Below are positions 30,279 to 41,693 of a stretch of 53,378 nt of DNA, in pieces. The notes under the pieces are model-generated. The model ran no database searches and was not told the DNA's origin. It saw nothing but the letters and a program-made list of their open reading frames with translations. Each line of letters begins with the position of its first letter. Position 1 is the first letter of the stretch. Source of the stretch: Limnothrix sp. RL_2_0. GTDB taxonomy: Bacteria > Cyanobacteriota > Cyanobacteriia > Cyanobacteriales > MRBY01. The translations under genes were made by a program, and so were the position numbers. The stretch spans positions 1 through 53,378 of the forward strand of contig JAAUPR010000020.1 of NCBI GenBank assembly GCA_012033055.1. Reading direction: 5' to 3'.

Positions 30279-31876
30279 ATGACTAACGGTATAGCTTGCT
30301 ATTGCATTAATCCTTTCTGTCATCAACGTGCCAATTTTTACAGCTATCACAATAATGCTTGCCAAGCCTGTGGCACGTCTTTAATGATCCAGCCCCAAGG
30401 TTTCCTGTTAAAGCAGCCTCTGTATGGGGTTCAGGAAGGGGCCAACAGCGAAGTTTTTGAAATCGAAGCGTTAGGTTTTGCGGAGACAGCTTACCCTAAG
30501 ATCGTTAAAATACTCAGTCCCAATGCGGCGGCGATCGCCATCCAATTATTTCAGCAAGAAGGGGATATACTGCGGAGTCTCCGGGGGGTGGCAGTCCCAA
30601 AAGTTGAACATCAGCCATACTTCACCGTGGCGATCGCCCAGTCTCACTCAGCGCCCCAAACACTTCATTGCTTAACGATGGAAAAAATCGAGGGAAAAAC
30701 CCTTGATCATGTGCTTGAAAATCAAGATAACATCCCGCCAGATCAAGCTATTGACTGGTTGCGGCAAATGGCACAATTATTATTAGAAGTTCATCGAAAA
30801 AGTATTATTCATCGTGACCTTAAACCCGGCAACATTATGGTGCGAGAGAATGAAAATCATCCCTATGGAGAATTGATATTAATCGATTTTGGGGCGGCAC
30901 GATTATCGACATTAACCCACCTAAAAAAAATAACCCAAGACGAACCCCAAACCAAAGTTGTTTCCCTCGGTTATACTGCGCCAGAACAGAAACAAGGATT
31001 GCCGATTTTTAAGTCAGATCTATATGCCCTAGGCTGTACTTTTATTCATTTACTAACGGGTTTTAGTCCTAATAATGTGGACTATGAAAACTTGGATTTA
31101 AAGCAATTTATTCCTCATTTGAATCTTGTGAAAATACTCAGAGATTTAACCGAGATTGAACCCCAAAAACGTTTGCCAAATTGTCGAGCTTTGCTTCAGG
31201 AAATTAACCAAATTCTTGTGGTACAGGATGCCCACTTCCTCGCCCTCTATTGGACTGGCTGTTCAAGATGGTTTACTCCCAAAAAGGCGATCGCGCCCTC
31301 TTGATCTTGGGGGCTGGTTTTGGCCTCAACCCCTTACGTCTCTTCCTTGCAGATTACTTTTTCAGTAAAGCAGAAACTTATTATATGGACGGTTTAGGCC
31401 CAGAGGCGATCGCCCTCTATGACCGTTCATTATTTCTGAATCCCCACAACAGTCAAGGTCACTTTGGGAAAGCCTTTATTTGTGACGAACAAACGGATCA
31501 TGTCTGTGCAGAAAAACATTACACCAAAGTTTTAAGTGGAAGCTCAGATCGTCGGTCGGAAGAGCATATTTTTTCGACCAATAATCTGGCCTTAATTCAC
31601 ATCCAGCAAGACCGTAATTTACAGGCTGCCATTACAAATTTACAAACTATTCTCCCCTTTGCTCAAAAAATCAATAAAGAAGGCTTTATCTACAAAAATT
31701 TAGCGTTGGGCTACTTGGCTGCAAAGGATCTCGCCCAAGGAATTATTCACTTCGATCAAGCAAAGAAAACTTTAAAAGAACACCCAGATTTTGATTGTAT
31801 TCAGACTCTTATCAACGAAGCAGAGGCTACAGGAGAAATTCCCCCCATAACCCACTGCTTTGATACGCCAGATTAA
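30279..31876 (+). CDS. four-cysteine Ser/Thr protein kinase with TPR C-terminus; frameshifted
   Basis: Cyanobacterial eukaryotic-type kinase. N-terminal zinc-type cysteines (C7, C9, C14, C28, C31: CYCINPFC and CQACG), kinase domain ~45-300 with lysine in YPKIVKIL, HRD at 178-180 (IIHRDLKPGNIMV), DFG at 203-205 (LIDFGAAR) and GYTAPEQ. This frame stops at 31304, and a second frame to 31876 carries the expected membrane segment (ALLILGAGFGL) and TPRs (ALYDRSLFLNPHNSQGHFGK). One A missing from the AAAAA run at 31281-31285 joins them as KKGDRALLILG; the repaired protein has 532 residues. The glycine loop is degenerate (GVQEGANSEVF). May work with the STAND NTPase just upstream. Confidence 0.88.
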
Positions 31877-31880
31877 ATGC

Positions 31881-32066
31881 TTAAAGCGGAGCCTGCGCCA
31901 CATTAATCCGGGGACATTGCGGGCTGTTATCTGCCAAAACGGTTTGCTCTAATGATTGATCTGCTGGAGTGAAAACTGTTATCTGATCTTTGGCTACTCC
32001 ATAAAATGTGCCAATCACGAATGCAGTCAGTAGGACTTCTAGTTTAAAAAAAGACAATAGTTGCAT
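31881..32066 (-). CDS. small single-pass membrane peptide, unknown
   Basis: 61 residues: a short start, one hydrophobic segment (LEVLLTAFVIGTFYGVA) and a polar tail with one Cys. Not recognised. It ends 4 bp from the kinase stop on the opposite strand. Composition looks like a real membrane peptide, but with no homologue to compare the call is tentative. Confidence 0.4.
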   Translation of the reverse strand: MQLLSFFKLEVLLTAFVIGTFYGVAKDQITVFTPADQSLEQTVLADNSPQCPRINVAQAPL

Positions 32067-32377
32067 TGGCTATCTGTTGCTCCAAAAAAGTTGCAAAAAG
32101 TAGTGGCGAACTAGTCGCTCTAAAGGAACATCGGTATTTTCAGAGGGAGTTATGCAGATTTTGAGGCATGGCGATGATTCGGCAAATGCTCAAGTGAAAA
32201 AGTGCCGGGGCGATCGCCGAGATTAGTTGGGATATCAAGGTATTGATGATGTTCTCGAAAGTTTTTTCGGTGGATTTTCTAAGGCGATCACCCTTCTCTG
32301 ATAGACTTTGGGGAGTTTACAAAAATACTTAAACAACTGGTTTATATCAGTCGTTAGCAGTCTGGAGGATATGACAA
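32067..32377. other. 311-bp region upstream of the FBPase gene
   Basis: Leader and promoter region of the Calvin-cycle gene; one HIP1 near 32211. A strong Shine-Dalgarno GGAGG at 32364-32368 precedes the GTG start by 9 bases. No NtcA box or terminator was found. Confidence 0.5.
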
Positions 32378-33418
32378 GTGGATAGCACACTGGGTTTAGA
32401 AATCATTGAAGTCGTTGAACAAGCGGCGATCGCCTCATCCAAGTGGATGGGTATGGGTGAAAAAGATACAGCTGATGAAGTTGCGGTAGAAGCCATGCGT
32501 GAGCGCATGAACAAGATCCATATGCGTGGTCGCATCGTAATTGGTGAAGGTGAGCGCGACGAAGCACCTATGCTCTACATCGGCGAAGAAGTCGGTATCT
32601 GTACCCAACCCGGCGCAGAAAAAGTTTGTACCATCGATGAACTAATTGAAATTGACATCGCCGTTGACCCCTGTGAAGGTACCAACCTCGTAGCAAATGG
32701 TCAGCCCGGTTCCATGGCCGTACTCGCCATTTCCGAAAAAGGTGGATTATTCCACGCCCCTGACTTCTACATGCAGAAACTTGCCGCTCCCCCAGCTGCA
32801 AAAGGTAAAGTAGACATCCGTAAATCTGCCACCGAAAACATCAAAATTCTTTCCGAGTGCCTTAACCGTACTCCCCAAGAACTCGTGATCGTTGTGATGG
32901 ATCGCCCCCGTCATAAGGATTTGATTAAAGAAATCCGTGCCACTGGTGCTCGCGTACGTCTAATCAGTGATGGCGACGTTTCTGCCGCAATCTGTTGTGG
33001 ATTCGAAGGTACAAACATCCACGCGCTGATGGGCGTTGGTGCAGCACCTGAAGGAGTTATTTCTGCGGCAGCCATGCGTTGTCTCGGTGGTCACTTCCAA
33101 GGTCGTCTGATTTACGATCCTGCTGAAGTGAATACGCCTGAAAGTGAGAAGTGGACGAAAGAAGGTAACGCGGCTCGTCTCAAGGAAATGGGTGTTGAAG
33201 ATCCTGACAAAATCTATGAAGCGAATGAGCTTGCTTCTGGTGAAGAGGTTCTCTTTGCGGGTTGTGGTATCACTCCCGGTACTTTGATGAACGGTGTTCG
33301 TCTTTTCCATGGTGGTGCGCGGACTCAATCCCTGATTATCTCTAGCCAGTCCATGACGGCTCGCTTTGTGGATACAGTTCACATGTGGGAAGAACCCCAA
33401 AGAATCTCGCTCCACTAA
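32378..33418 (+). CDS. glpX: class II fructose-1,6-/sedoheptulose-1,7-bisphosphatase (GlpX type)
   Basis: Calvin-cycle phosphatase that removes the 1-phosphate of fructose 1,6- and sedoheptulose 1,7-bisphosphate to regenerate ribulose bisphosphate; the main form in cyanobacteria. 346 residues, normal. Metal and substrate motifs: [58 protein letters not shown]. Starts with GTG at 32378: GGAGG lies 9 bases upstream, and an ATG at 32371 is out of frame. A strong terminator follows. Confidence 0.97.
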   Translation: MDSTLGLEIIEVVEQAAIASSKWMGMGEKDTADEVAVEAMRERMNKIHMRGRIVIGEGERDEAPMLYIGEEVGICTQPGAEKVCTIDELIEIDIAVDPCEGTNLVANGQPGSMAVLAISEKGGLFHAPDFYMQKLAAPPAAKGKVDIRKSATENIKILSECLNRTPQELVIVVMDRPRHKDLIKEIRATGARVRLISDGDVSAAICCGFEGTNIHALMGVGAAPEGVISAAAMRCLGGHFQGRLIYDPAEVNTPESEKWTKEGNAARLKEMGVEDPDKIYEANELASGEEVLFAGCGITPGTLMNGVRLFHGGARTQSLIISSQSMTARFVDTVHMWEEPQRISLH

Positions 33419-33486
33419 AACTAAATGATTAGTTAGTCAAGGGTTGGATTTAGCTAGCTGCGATGCGGTTTAGCAAAAGTTTTCAG

Positions 33487-33517
33487 AAAGGCGATCGCCA
33501 ATGGTGATCGCCTTTTT
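33487..33517 (+). terminator. rho-independent terminator of the FBPase gene (HIP1 in the stem)
   Basis: AAAGGCGATC, a 9-base loop, GATCGCCTTT followed by TT: a perfect 10-bp stem ending in a T-run, 69 bp past the stop codon. The stem contains a HIP1 core. Confidence 0.85.
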
Positions 33518-33681
33518 GTCGTTATAAAGTTAAATAAATTTTCTTTACAAAACCTTTTGTTCGTCCATTTCCGAGGACTACATTGCATAGGCATATACAA
33601 AAACTTTTTTTCATCTAGCCTCTAAGCTTCCCTGGATTTTGAAGCCCTAGAGATCCTAAAAATCCCTTTAGAGAAATTTCC

Positions 33682-34959
33682 ATGAATATTGTTGTCGTTG
33701 GTCTAAGTCATAAAACAGCTCCCGTCGAGATCAGAGAAAAGCTAAGTATTCAGGAAGCCAAAATGGATGAGGCGATCGCCCACCTGAAGTCTTATCCCCA
33801 CATCGAAGAAATCTCGGTCATCAGCACCTGTAACCGCCTAGAAATTTACGCCGTCGTCCAAGAAACCGAGCAAGGTGTCCGGGAAATCTGTCAGTTCCTC
33901 GCCGAAACCGGTCAACTGCGACTCCATCAACTGCGCCCCTACCTCTTCACCCTGCTCCACCAAGACGCGATCCGCCACCTCATGCGCGTTGCTGCCGGAC
34001 TCGAAAGTTTAGTACTGGGCGAAGGACAAATTCTTGCGCAAGTCAAAGCCGCCCACAAACTCGGCCAAAAACACAAAGGCCTAGGGCGACTCCTCGACAA
34101 AATGTTTAAACAGTCCATCACCGCAGGCAAGCGCGTCCGCAGTGAAACGAATATCGGTACTGGCGCTGTGTCCATCAGTTCCGCCGCCGTTGAATTGGCT
34201 CAGATGAAAGTAGAAGATCTCTCTACCCAACGCATCGCAATTATTGGCGCAGGTAAAATGTCCCGCTTGTTAGTGCAGCACCTGTTATCCAAGGGAGCCG
34301 AAGATATTACCATCGTAAACCGTTCAGAGCGGGGTGCAAAAGATTTAGCGAAGAAATTCCCCGATGCCGATCTTCAGCTAGAACTTTTGCCAGAGATGCT
34401 GAATATTGTCGAGCAATCCGACATCGTTTTCACGAGTACTGGCGCAACCCAGCCGATCCTTAATAAGGCGAACTTGGAGGATCTCGATCTCGAAAAAGTG
34501 ATGTTGATCGATATTTCTGTGCCCCTGAACGTTGCCGCTGATGTTGAAGAATTGAAAGGGGTTCAACTTTTTAACGTCGATGCTCTGAAAGAAGTGGTCG
34601 CCCAAAACCAAGCCTCCCGCCGCAAGATGGCTGAGGAAGCAGAATTGTTATTAGAAGAGGAAGTGGAAAGCTATATTCGTTGGTGGCAATCCCTCGAAAC
34701 GGTTCCAACCATCAGTTCTCTGCGCAGCAAAGTTGAAAGTATTCGGGAACAGGAATTAGAGAAAGCGTTATCTCGTCTCGGTTCTGAGTTTGAGGAAAAG
34801 CACCAAGAAGTGATCGAAACGTTGACTCGCGGTATTGTTAATAAAATTCTCCATGAGCCGATGGTGCAATTGCGTGCCCAGAAGGATATTGAGGCGCGTC
34901 GGGTTTGTATGAATTCCCTACGGATGCTCTTCGATTTGGAGACGGAAGAAGCGATATAA
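33682..34959 (+). CDS. hemA: glutamyl-tRNA reductase
   Basis: Reduces glutamyl-tRNA to glutamate 1-semialdehyde, the first committed step of haem and chlorophyll synthesis. 425 residues, usual length. Catalytic Cys50 in [11 protein letters not shown], then [12 protein letters not shown] near the start, [14 protein letters not shown] and the Rossmann motif [14 protein letters not shown], with the C-terminal dimerisation helix. ATG at 33682, with GAGAA upstream. Confidence 0.97.
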   Translation: MNIVVVGLSHKTAPVEIREKLSIQEAKMDEAIAHLKSYPHIEEISVISTCNRLEIYAVVQETEQGVREICQFLAETGQLRLHQLRPYLFTLLHQDAIRHLMRVAAGLESLVLGEGQILAQVKAAHKLGQKHKGLGRLLDKMFKQSITAGKRVRSETNIGTGAVSISSAAVELAQMKVEDLSTQRIAIIGAGKMSRLLVQHLLSKGAEDITIVNRSERGAKDLAKKFPDADLQLELLPEMLNIVEQSDIVFTSTGATQPILNKANLEDLDLEKVMLIDISVPLNVAADVEELKGVQLFNVDALKEVVAQNQASRRKMAEEAELLLEEEVESYIRWWQSLETVPTISSLRSKVESIREQELEKALSRLGSEFEEKHQEVIETLTRGIVNKILHEPMVQLRAQKDIEARRVCMNSLRMLFDLETEEAI

Positions 34960-35049
34960 GCTCTGTTGAATTTTTAGGTTTTGCTGGAGTTTTCGGTCGG
35001 ATATTCCCCGGAAGCTCCTGTTTTTTGTTGTGATGCGGAGATGTCATTA

Positions 35050-35607
35050 ATGGTTATGCAACGGTTATGGAAATCGGCGATCGCCACCTTATTTGTCCTA
35101 GTCAGTGTGGTGCTGGTGGCCTGCGGTAATGGTGCGGGCAGTCTACAGGGCTATGCAAATGGCACGTATGGCTATCAATTTCTCTATCCCAATGGCTGGA
35201 TTCCGGTCACAATTACCGATGCCTCGAAGGGCGTTGATGTCGTCTTTCGGGATTTGGTGGAATATTCCGAGAATTTAAGCGTGATTATCAGTGATGTTCC
35301 TGCCGATAAAAAGCTTAAGGAGTTGGGCACACCGACCGATGTGGGCTACCGTTTTATGCAAGAAGCCAGCCAAAACAGCGATCGCCAGCCAGAATTGATC
35401 CGTGCCGATAGCCGAGAAGACAACGGACAAACCTATTACATCCTCGAATATCAAGTCACCCTCCCCAACGGTCAAGTACGCCATGATCTTGCCACCGTCG
35501 CCGTGAAATTTGGCAAACTCTACACATTCAATCTTTCCACCCGCCAAGGCCGTTGGTCTCAGGTGGAAGGCTTATTCAATACCATGATCAAAACCTTTAA
35601 GATCTAA
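35050..35607 (+). CDS. CyanoP, PsbP-like photosystem II lipoprotein
   Basis: Lumen-facing lipoprotein of the PsbP family, thought to help photosystem II assembly. The lipobox is LVAC with Cys25 after the hydrophobic run [13 protein letters not shown]. The PsbP fold region includes [17 protein letters not shown] and [20 protein letters not shown]. 185 residues from the ATG at 35050, chosen because GGAG at 35037-35040 sits 9 bases upstream; in-frame ATGs at 35041 and 35056 also exist, and the open frame reaches back to a non-family TTG at 34981. Short gap to maf, probably cotranscribed. Confidence 0.9.
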   Translation: MVMQRLWKSAIATLFVLVSVVLVACGNGAGSLQGYANGTYGYQFLYPNGWIPVTITDASKGVDVVFRDLVEYSENLSVIISDVPADKKLKELGTPTDVGYRFMQEASQNSDRQPELIRADSREDNGQTYYILEYQVTLPNGQVRHDLATVAVKFGKLYTFNLSTRQGRWSQVEGLFNTMIKTFKI

Positions 35608-35639
35608 GCCTCCCTCTGCCCTGCTTATCGCCAAGATTT

Positions 35640-36230
35640 ATGAGCTTTCAATTTGTTCTCGCTTCCGCTTCCCCGGCACGTCGCCGTTTACTTCAAGGCA
35701 TCGGCATTAATCCCATCGTCCATGTCAGCAATTTTGATGAAGATCAAATCCAGCAGGATGATCCAGCACGGCTTGTGGAGGCCCTTGCCCAAGCAAAAGC
35801 GCAAACTGTGGCGGCACAGCGACAAAATGCCCTGATTTTGGGTTGCGACTCTGTATTACTAGTGCAGGACGAGATTTGTGGGAAACCTGCATCTCCGGCG
35901 GCGGCGATCGCCCGTTGGCAACAGATGCGTGGCAGTTTTGGCATGCTATATACCGGCCATGCCCTCATTGACCAAACCCAAGATCAAATCCTGATCCGTC
36001 ACGGCATTACCAAAGTCCATTTTGCTAACATCTCCGATGCGGCGATCGCCGCCTATGTTGCCACAGGGGAACCAATGCAATGCGCCGGATGTTTCGCCAT
36101 CGAAGGCAAAGGAGGCCTATTTATCGAAAAAATCGAAGGCTGCCATAGTAACGTCATCGGTTTAAGCCTCCCCATACTCCATCAGATGCTCATTAAACTG
36201 GGCTATGATGTCAGCAAAATCTGGAGCTAA
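35640..36230 (+). CDS. maf: Maf-like nucleoside triphosphate pyrophosphatase
   Basis: House-cleaning enzyme that hydrolyses non-canonical nucleotides (e.g. dTTP or modified UTP/CTP) to monophosphates. 196 residues, normal. The start [14 protein letters not shown] is the phosphate-binding signature; GCDSVL and CGKPASP are present, and [18 protein letters not shown] is the substrate loop. 32 bp after cyanoP. Which subfamily (YhdE or YceF type) is not decided. Confidence 0.94.
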   Translation: MSFQFVLASASPARRRLLQGIGINPIVHVSNFDEDQIQQDDPARLVEALAQAKAQTVAAQRQNALILGCDSVLLVQDEICGKPASPAAAIARWQQMRGSFGMLYTGHALIDQTQDQILIRHGITKVHFANISDAAIAAYVATGEPMQCAGCFAIEGKGGLFIEKIEGCHSNVIGLSLPILHQMLIKLGYDVSKIWS

Positions 36231-36396
36231 ACATCAGCCAGTGTTACATTTACCGCGATTTTTCTAAAGAAATTATTCCGATGGGATATTCTGAGAGAAA
36301 TCGCCCTAGACCCACAAAATCAACCACGGTTACCGTTCCCTACATCGACTTGTTGCCGTCAGGTTGGTAGGAGAACAGAGAGGAGAACAATCGACT

Positions 36397-39300
36397 ATGC
36401 CCGCTAGTGATGAATTTAAGAAAGCACTCCGGTCTGGAGATCTCCCCGAAGCCTTTGTGATGGCGATGGGCAGAGCAACAGAGCTAAACATTACCACTAA
36501 GGTAGTCAAGGCTGACGGCACTATCTCTGCAAGCTACAATCCAGCACAACAGCTCCACACCCGTTTAGATTTACTGAATGGCACGATTGATAACGAAGTT
36601 GGTGAAGACTTTGTCGGCAATGATAAATACCGGGAATTACAACAATTTCACCAGCAGCAAGTCGCCCTTGGCAACCGCAAGATCCAAGAAAATTTCCAGA
36701 GTCTTCAGCAGCTTTTTCGTTTGCTGGTAACGCTCCAACAATACAATCGCATTAATAATGCCGAGGAGCCTCTAGACCTCACTTTTCTCGAAGTGCCGAG
36801 CCATGCTCTACCGGCGGAACGGGTCATTTCTAGTCTCCGGGAACAGGAAGAAGCGATCCTCGAAACCGTGGCTGGTATTAGTATTCCGTCCCCTGTGGCA
36901 GATGTGGTTCCAGAACCCGAAGTCTCTCCCAAGGAACCGCCAGCGGCTGTTGAAGTGGAGCCTGAACCTGAATCTTTGGAGGAGATTGTTGAACCTGCTG
37001 CGCCTGTGGAACCGGTTAAAAGGGTGGCGATCGCCCTCCGATTCCACCACTACCTAGGCGATCGCCACCGCAGCGCCACGATGAATCCCTGAATTTTCTC
37101 GATAGCTTTGCCGCCTTAGACCTTGACGAAGCCTACGAACCAGAGATGCCCCTCTCCGAAGTGGAAGTGGATGACTGGGAAACGCCAGTGGAATTCAGCC
37201 CCGCTGAACGTTTGGCGCAAAATACTGGAGATACCTATGTCCCCAGCCTCGATGATTTTGACCAAGATGATCTTGGTGACCTGCTCGGTGATGATGATGC
37301 CATTGACGATGTTTTTGAAGATGGGGATATCGCTAAAAATGATACGAGTTCGGCGGAACCTGTCCTTATGGATGAAGATGAAGCCGCTGTTGTTGGCGAA
37401 ATGTCTGCACCTGCCGTTACTGATCCGGAGGGCATTGAACCTTTTGACGCTTCCCTCTTTGATGGTGACCTAGGGGAAGAATCCAGCGAGCTTGCACCGG
37501 AATTGGTGGTCGTTGACAGCGAGATCGACAGTGCCGTTGCCGATGTGGACACAGATGACTTGGACTTCGATGCAGACGGGCTGGATGGGCTATTGGATGA
37601 TGGGGAAGAATTTTATGATGATTCTGAGCTTGAAGTTAGTGATGCGACCACAGTTATTGAAGACAAAGAATTAACCTTCGATGCGGTTTCCCTTGAGGAA
37701 TTGTCGGAAGATGCTGATGTTGTTGCTGAGGCAGATTTAGATATTGGCGCCGGTTTTGATGCTAGTGCTGAGAATGTCATTGATGATTTTGGAGATCTGG
37801 CGATCGCCGACCATGAGGATGATTTACGCAGGGACTTGCTGGGTGAAGAAGAAAGCCCCGAAAGTACCTCAAGACCAACTTTAGAAGCGACAGAAACTTT
37901 AGAAGCGACAGATCAATCTGAGCCTTTACCCGAAGAAGAACCTGATGCTCCGGATTTGGCAGTGCCAAAAGCGTCAACGCCAGAGGCGATCGATAGTAAT
38001 GACAATACCGCGTTAATAGAACCAGAAGCAGACCCCTCAGCGGAATCCCCTATCCCCGATGACGAACTATTGCAATTTCTCGGCCAAGATTGGCAATCCT
38101 ACCCCGGTGTATCGGAAATCACCTCCCTCGATGAGGAACTGGAGAGTAATAGTGGAGAACCCGCAGTGCTCCAGCCCCTGAGCGAAGAGGAATTAGCGGA
38201 TTTAGAAGACGTTGAGGATACAGATTGGTTTGCGTCGAGCTTGGATAATAACTGGCCGCCACTGGGAGACACGGGGACGGCCTTGTCGGGGATGGATTTT
38301 TCGCCTAATTTTGTAGAAGAGCATGGCGAGAGCGGTGGTACTGGACAGTTGGAATCCCCGCAGGAAGACGATTTCGACGCAGTTGATGAACTAAATGCCG
38401 ATCTCGGTGGAGAATGGGACGCTCTCGATGGGGGGGGAACCGAGACATTTAGCGCCATAGAAGATAATGCTTTTACGCCATTAGAGTTAGAGGACGAACC
38501 TACTTTGGCGGAGGCCACAGATCCTGCTGCTGATGATTTTAGTGCGATGGATGAGCCAGATGATGGGTCAGTGCTAGGGGATGACGGCTTCGAAGCACTG
38601 GCGATGGATGATGTGGATAATTTTGATGCTGAATCTATGGACATGGCGGCGATCGCCGACGTTGGTCTTGACCCCCTCGAAACAATGGAGTTCTCCACAG
38701 ATGACATCGACTTTGAGCTGAACGAATCTGCGTCTCCAGAGGATGAAACCCTAAGCGATATCAGTGGGGAGGCGATCGTCGACGTTGATACTGAGCCAGC
38801 CATGGCAGCAGAGCAACCAGACTTCACCACATTGCCAGATCCATTCGCTGAGAATCTAGACGCTTGGATGGACCAAGACAATGACGAAAAAGAAGAAGTC
38901 GATTTAAGCCTCAACCCTGAAGCCTCAATGCCAATGGAGATTGCTGATATCGATGCAACCGAGAGTCCAGAAGAAGCTGAAAGTGACATGCTCCTTGATC
39001 CCTTCGCTGATTGGAGTGATGACGAAGATTCCATTGGTGATCTGGGCAAGGTAGACTTACCCGATTTAAACGATGCTGGAGTTGATTTCGCTGACAGTGA
39101 AATATCCACAGAGATGCCGCTTGAGTCTCTAGATATCGATGGAGAAGATGAAATCTTTGGTGATCCACTGACTGATCTGGACGAAGATGACGATACTTTC
39201 GGTGGATTTGGGGATCTAGATTTAACGAATCTCGAAGATGTTACAGACAATTTTCTGGATTCTGACAGCTCAATGGCTGGGGAAGCTGAGGCATTATCTG

Positions 39301-40691
39301 ATCCCTTCGCTGATTTAGGGGATGAAGATGGCGTTAGCAATTTGGGAGATCTGAATGTCGGCTATCTCAGTGGTGAAGACAGTGGTTTTGCTGATGATGA
39401 TTTCTCGGTCAATGCAGAGGTTGGGGATTTTTCTGAGCCGCTGGTAAATCTGGACGGAGATGGTGATGTCCTTGGCAACCTAGACGATGTCACAGGGGAT
39501 TTTAGCGATGGCAATATGGCTGATCCTTTTGCTGATTTAGGAGAAGATGACACTGATATTAGTGACCTTGACCTGTCAGATCTTGGCGATTTTGAGAATG
39601 ATGACCTTTCCATGGATGAGGTGTCGTTTGATGCAGCGGGGACTGAGCTGGGAGATGAGAGTTTTGCGGATCCCTTTGCCAATTTGGATGGCTTGGATTT
39701 AGACGGCGAGGATGACCCACAGATCGATCTCAGTGACTTGGAGGCATCCGATTTTGGTGACATGGTTGTTGATGATCCCCTCGCGGCGATGGACGATGGT
39801 GAGCTTTCGATGGGAAGTTTAGGTGGCCTCGAATTTCCAAGTTTGGGTGATGCTGATTTGGAGATGGATGATGATGATCTCAGCTCGGAAGTGCTGAATT
39901 CTATTCAAGAATTGGATGCGTCTACTGCTGAACTAAATTTGCCAAATGCTGAGGGTGATTCTGCCCTTGGTTTGATGGAGGAACTCGCTACTTCGGGGGA
40001 CTCTAATGTCGATGATGCTGGCTTGCTCCCTTTCTCGGATACTGATGATGGGTTGGATTTTGAGTCTTTAGCTCTGGAGTCAGAGTTGGAACTCACGGAT
40101 CTGGGTGATAACGACGGTATGGTGGATCTGGACTTCGACGGGATGGATGGTGCTTCGACTTTTGATGATGGTTGGGCGATCGCCGCCGATGATAATGACG
40201 GAGACACTAGTGACAGCTGGAATGACTTGGGTCTAGGGGACTCAGCAGAATTTTCACTGGCAGATGCCGACGATGAAGATAGCTATGACTCCATCGATCT
40301 AGACTTAGATCTGGACTTCACCGATGCCGAGGAACCTCTCCCTGCTATTTCCCTTGATCCGGACGCAGAGACCAACGGTGATTGGCAAGACTTAGAACTG
40401 CCAGCAACTGATGAGCCAGCCTCGGATAATGCCGATTGGGAGGCGCTCCAAAACACGGTGGAGAATAATGCTAAAAGTACTAATGGCGAAGGGCTTGATA
40501 ACTGGGCGATCGCCGACCTAGACCTAGAAGGCCTCAATGATCTTGGCGATGCCAACCTAGGAGAATTAGGAGACCTTGACCTAGATTCCTTAGGAGCAGA
40601 CGATGATACCGAAGACTTTGACCTCTTTGGCCCAGATGATGACGATGACGATACCGATATCTTTAACCTATTATTCGAATCCGAAACTTGA
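36397..40691 (+). CDS. very large Asp-rich repeat protein; frameshifted
   Basis: Unknown protein of about 1,431 residues after repair. Conserved-looking N-terminal domain (MPASDEFKKALRSGDLPEAF, helical to ~150), a Pro/Glu-rich hinge, then ~1,100 residues dominated by Asp and Glu. The ATG at 36397 is preferred over a TTG at 36364 because GGAG lies at 36382-36385. The first frame stops at 37092; a second, open to 40691, continues smoothly as KKGGDRPPIPPLPRR and DESLNFLDSFAALDLDE if one A is restored in the AAAA of 37018-37021. The acidic part contains loose repeats of DPFADLxxD...LGDLDLxxL. No signal peptide or membrane segment. Likely an anionic disordered scaffold; no function assigned. Confidence 0.8.
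38830..39880 (+). repeat. degenerate acidic coding repeats (DPFADL type)
   Basis: At least seven units begin with D-P-(F/L)-(A/T)-(D/N/A), e.g. DPFAENLDAWMD, DPFADWSDDEDSIGDLG, DPLTDLDEDDDTFGG, DPFADLGDEDGVSNLG, DPFADLGEDDTDISDLD, DPFANLDGLDLDGED, DPLAAMDDGELSMGS. Spacing is irregular (about 35-60 residues). The units are diverged at DNA level, so they are evolved protein repeats. Confidence 0.7.
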
Positions 40692-40720
40692 CGCCCGCTC
40701 CCTCAATCCCAAATAAACCT

Positions 40721-41602
40721 ATGACCACCGCCTTCGAAAACCTCCAAAACCAAGCTAAACGAGTGAAGCCCGTTTCCCCTAGCACGACCCGTAAACTCCC
40801 AGAACAGTTAAACGACTTTGTTCGTTCCCTCGGCGGCGTTTTAGTCGATGTCACAGCTCTCGAAGTGAATACCATGGTGGTGGAATATATCAGCGGTAAC
40901 AAGTTCATTCCGTGGGAAGTCTATCGAGATATTTATCCCATCTCACGGGTTTATCTAGAACAACAAGGCTATCATCCGACATTGCACAAACAATATCTCG
41001 ATTTGCGCTCCCAACTAGAACTGCAATATTCACTATTGCTCACCGATCCCGGTTCTGCCTTTTACGACTCCAGCGTGATTGATAATATTCGTGAAACCTC
41101 ACCGATTTTGACCGATCCGACCATCGACTCAATGGATCTGCCCACCCGTTTACCCGACCCCATTAATCCCACTGGCGCTGAAGAAGTCACCAAGGTGCGC
41201 CACTTGTTAAGCAGTAGTAACTTTCTCTGTCACCTCCGTAAAATGAGTGAACTGAAAGCCGCTCTCGATAGCCGTAACCGCCGCCTGTTGCGCCATGCCG
41301 TTGCCTTTGCAGATGATAGTCAATCAGATGAAGCGCTGCAAAACAGCATTTTTAACGATATTATCTACGCCCAAACTGTGATTCAGTTGGATGGCGATAT
41401 TGTGAACCGCTATGCGGAAGAATTGTTTGATCACCCCCACAGAGATGCTATTCTGGCGATCCATCGCGACAGCCTGACGACTAGTGAAAATCAGTGGCGT
41501 GGCTTACTCAGTTTTATTATCGATATTATTCAATCCACGATTGACCGGGGCATGTTCCGTGCGGCAAAGCGTCGAAAGATGCGGGAATCGAGCCGTAATT
41601 AA
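40721..41602 (+). CDS. conserved-looking unknown protein following the Asp-rich gene
   Basis: 293 residues, not recognised. Mostly helical and soluble, basic at the C-terminus (AAKRRKMRESS), the opposite charge of its neighbour. Contains YISGNKFIPWEVYRDIYPIS and a possible coiled region near KMSELKAALDSRNRRLLRH. ATG at 40721 is preferred over a TTG at 40688 that overlaps the preceding stop. The 29-bp gap suggests an operon with the Asp-rich protein, and the charge match suggests contact; both are inference. Confidence 0.75.
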   Translation: MTTAFENLQNQAKRVKPVSPSTTRKLPEQLNDFVRSLGGVLVDVTALEVNTMVVEYISGNKFIPWEVYRDIYPISRVYLEQQGYHPTLHKQYLDLRSQLELQYSLLLTDPGSAFYDSSVIDNIRETSPILTDPTIDSMDLPTRLPDPINPTGAEEVTKVRHLLSSSNFLCHLRKMSELKAALDSRNRRLLRHAVAFADDSQSDEALQNSIFNDIIYAQTVIQLDGDIVNRYAEELFDHPHRDAILAIHRDSLTTSENQWRGLLSFIIDIIQSTIDRGMFRAAKRRKMRESSRN

Positions 41603-41693
41603 GGCCATTTGTAGGAGCCGATGCCGATTTTGTGCGGTATTATCCTACGATTAGCTATTTTCCTGTCCCCTAAGCTACCGTGGATTTTTTGCT

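Noticed and set aside
31240-31304. Overlapping frames in the kinase as programmed frameshifting
   Set aside because: No slippery heptamer plus pseudoknot seen, and the same kind of slip occurs in unrelated genes; a lost A is simpler.
38099-39340. 413-residue Ser-rich open frame on the minus strand
   Set aside because: It is the antisense of the Asp-rich gene; GAT/GAC/GAA codons read backwards rarely give stops. Low complexity and no motif.
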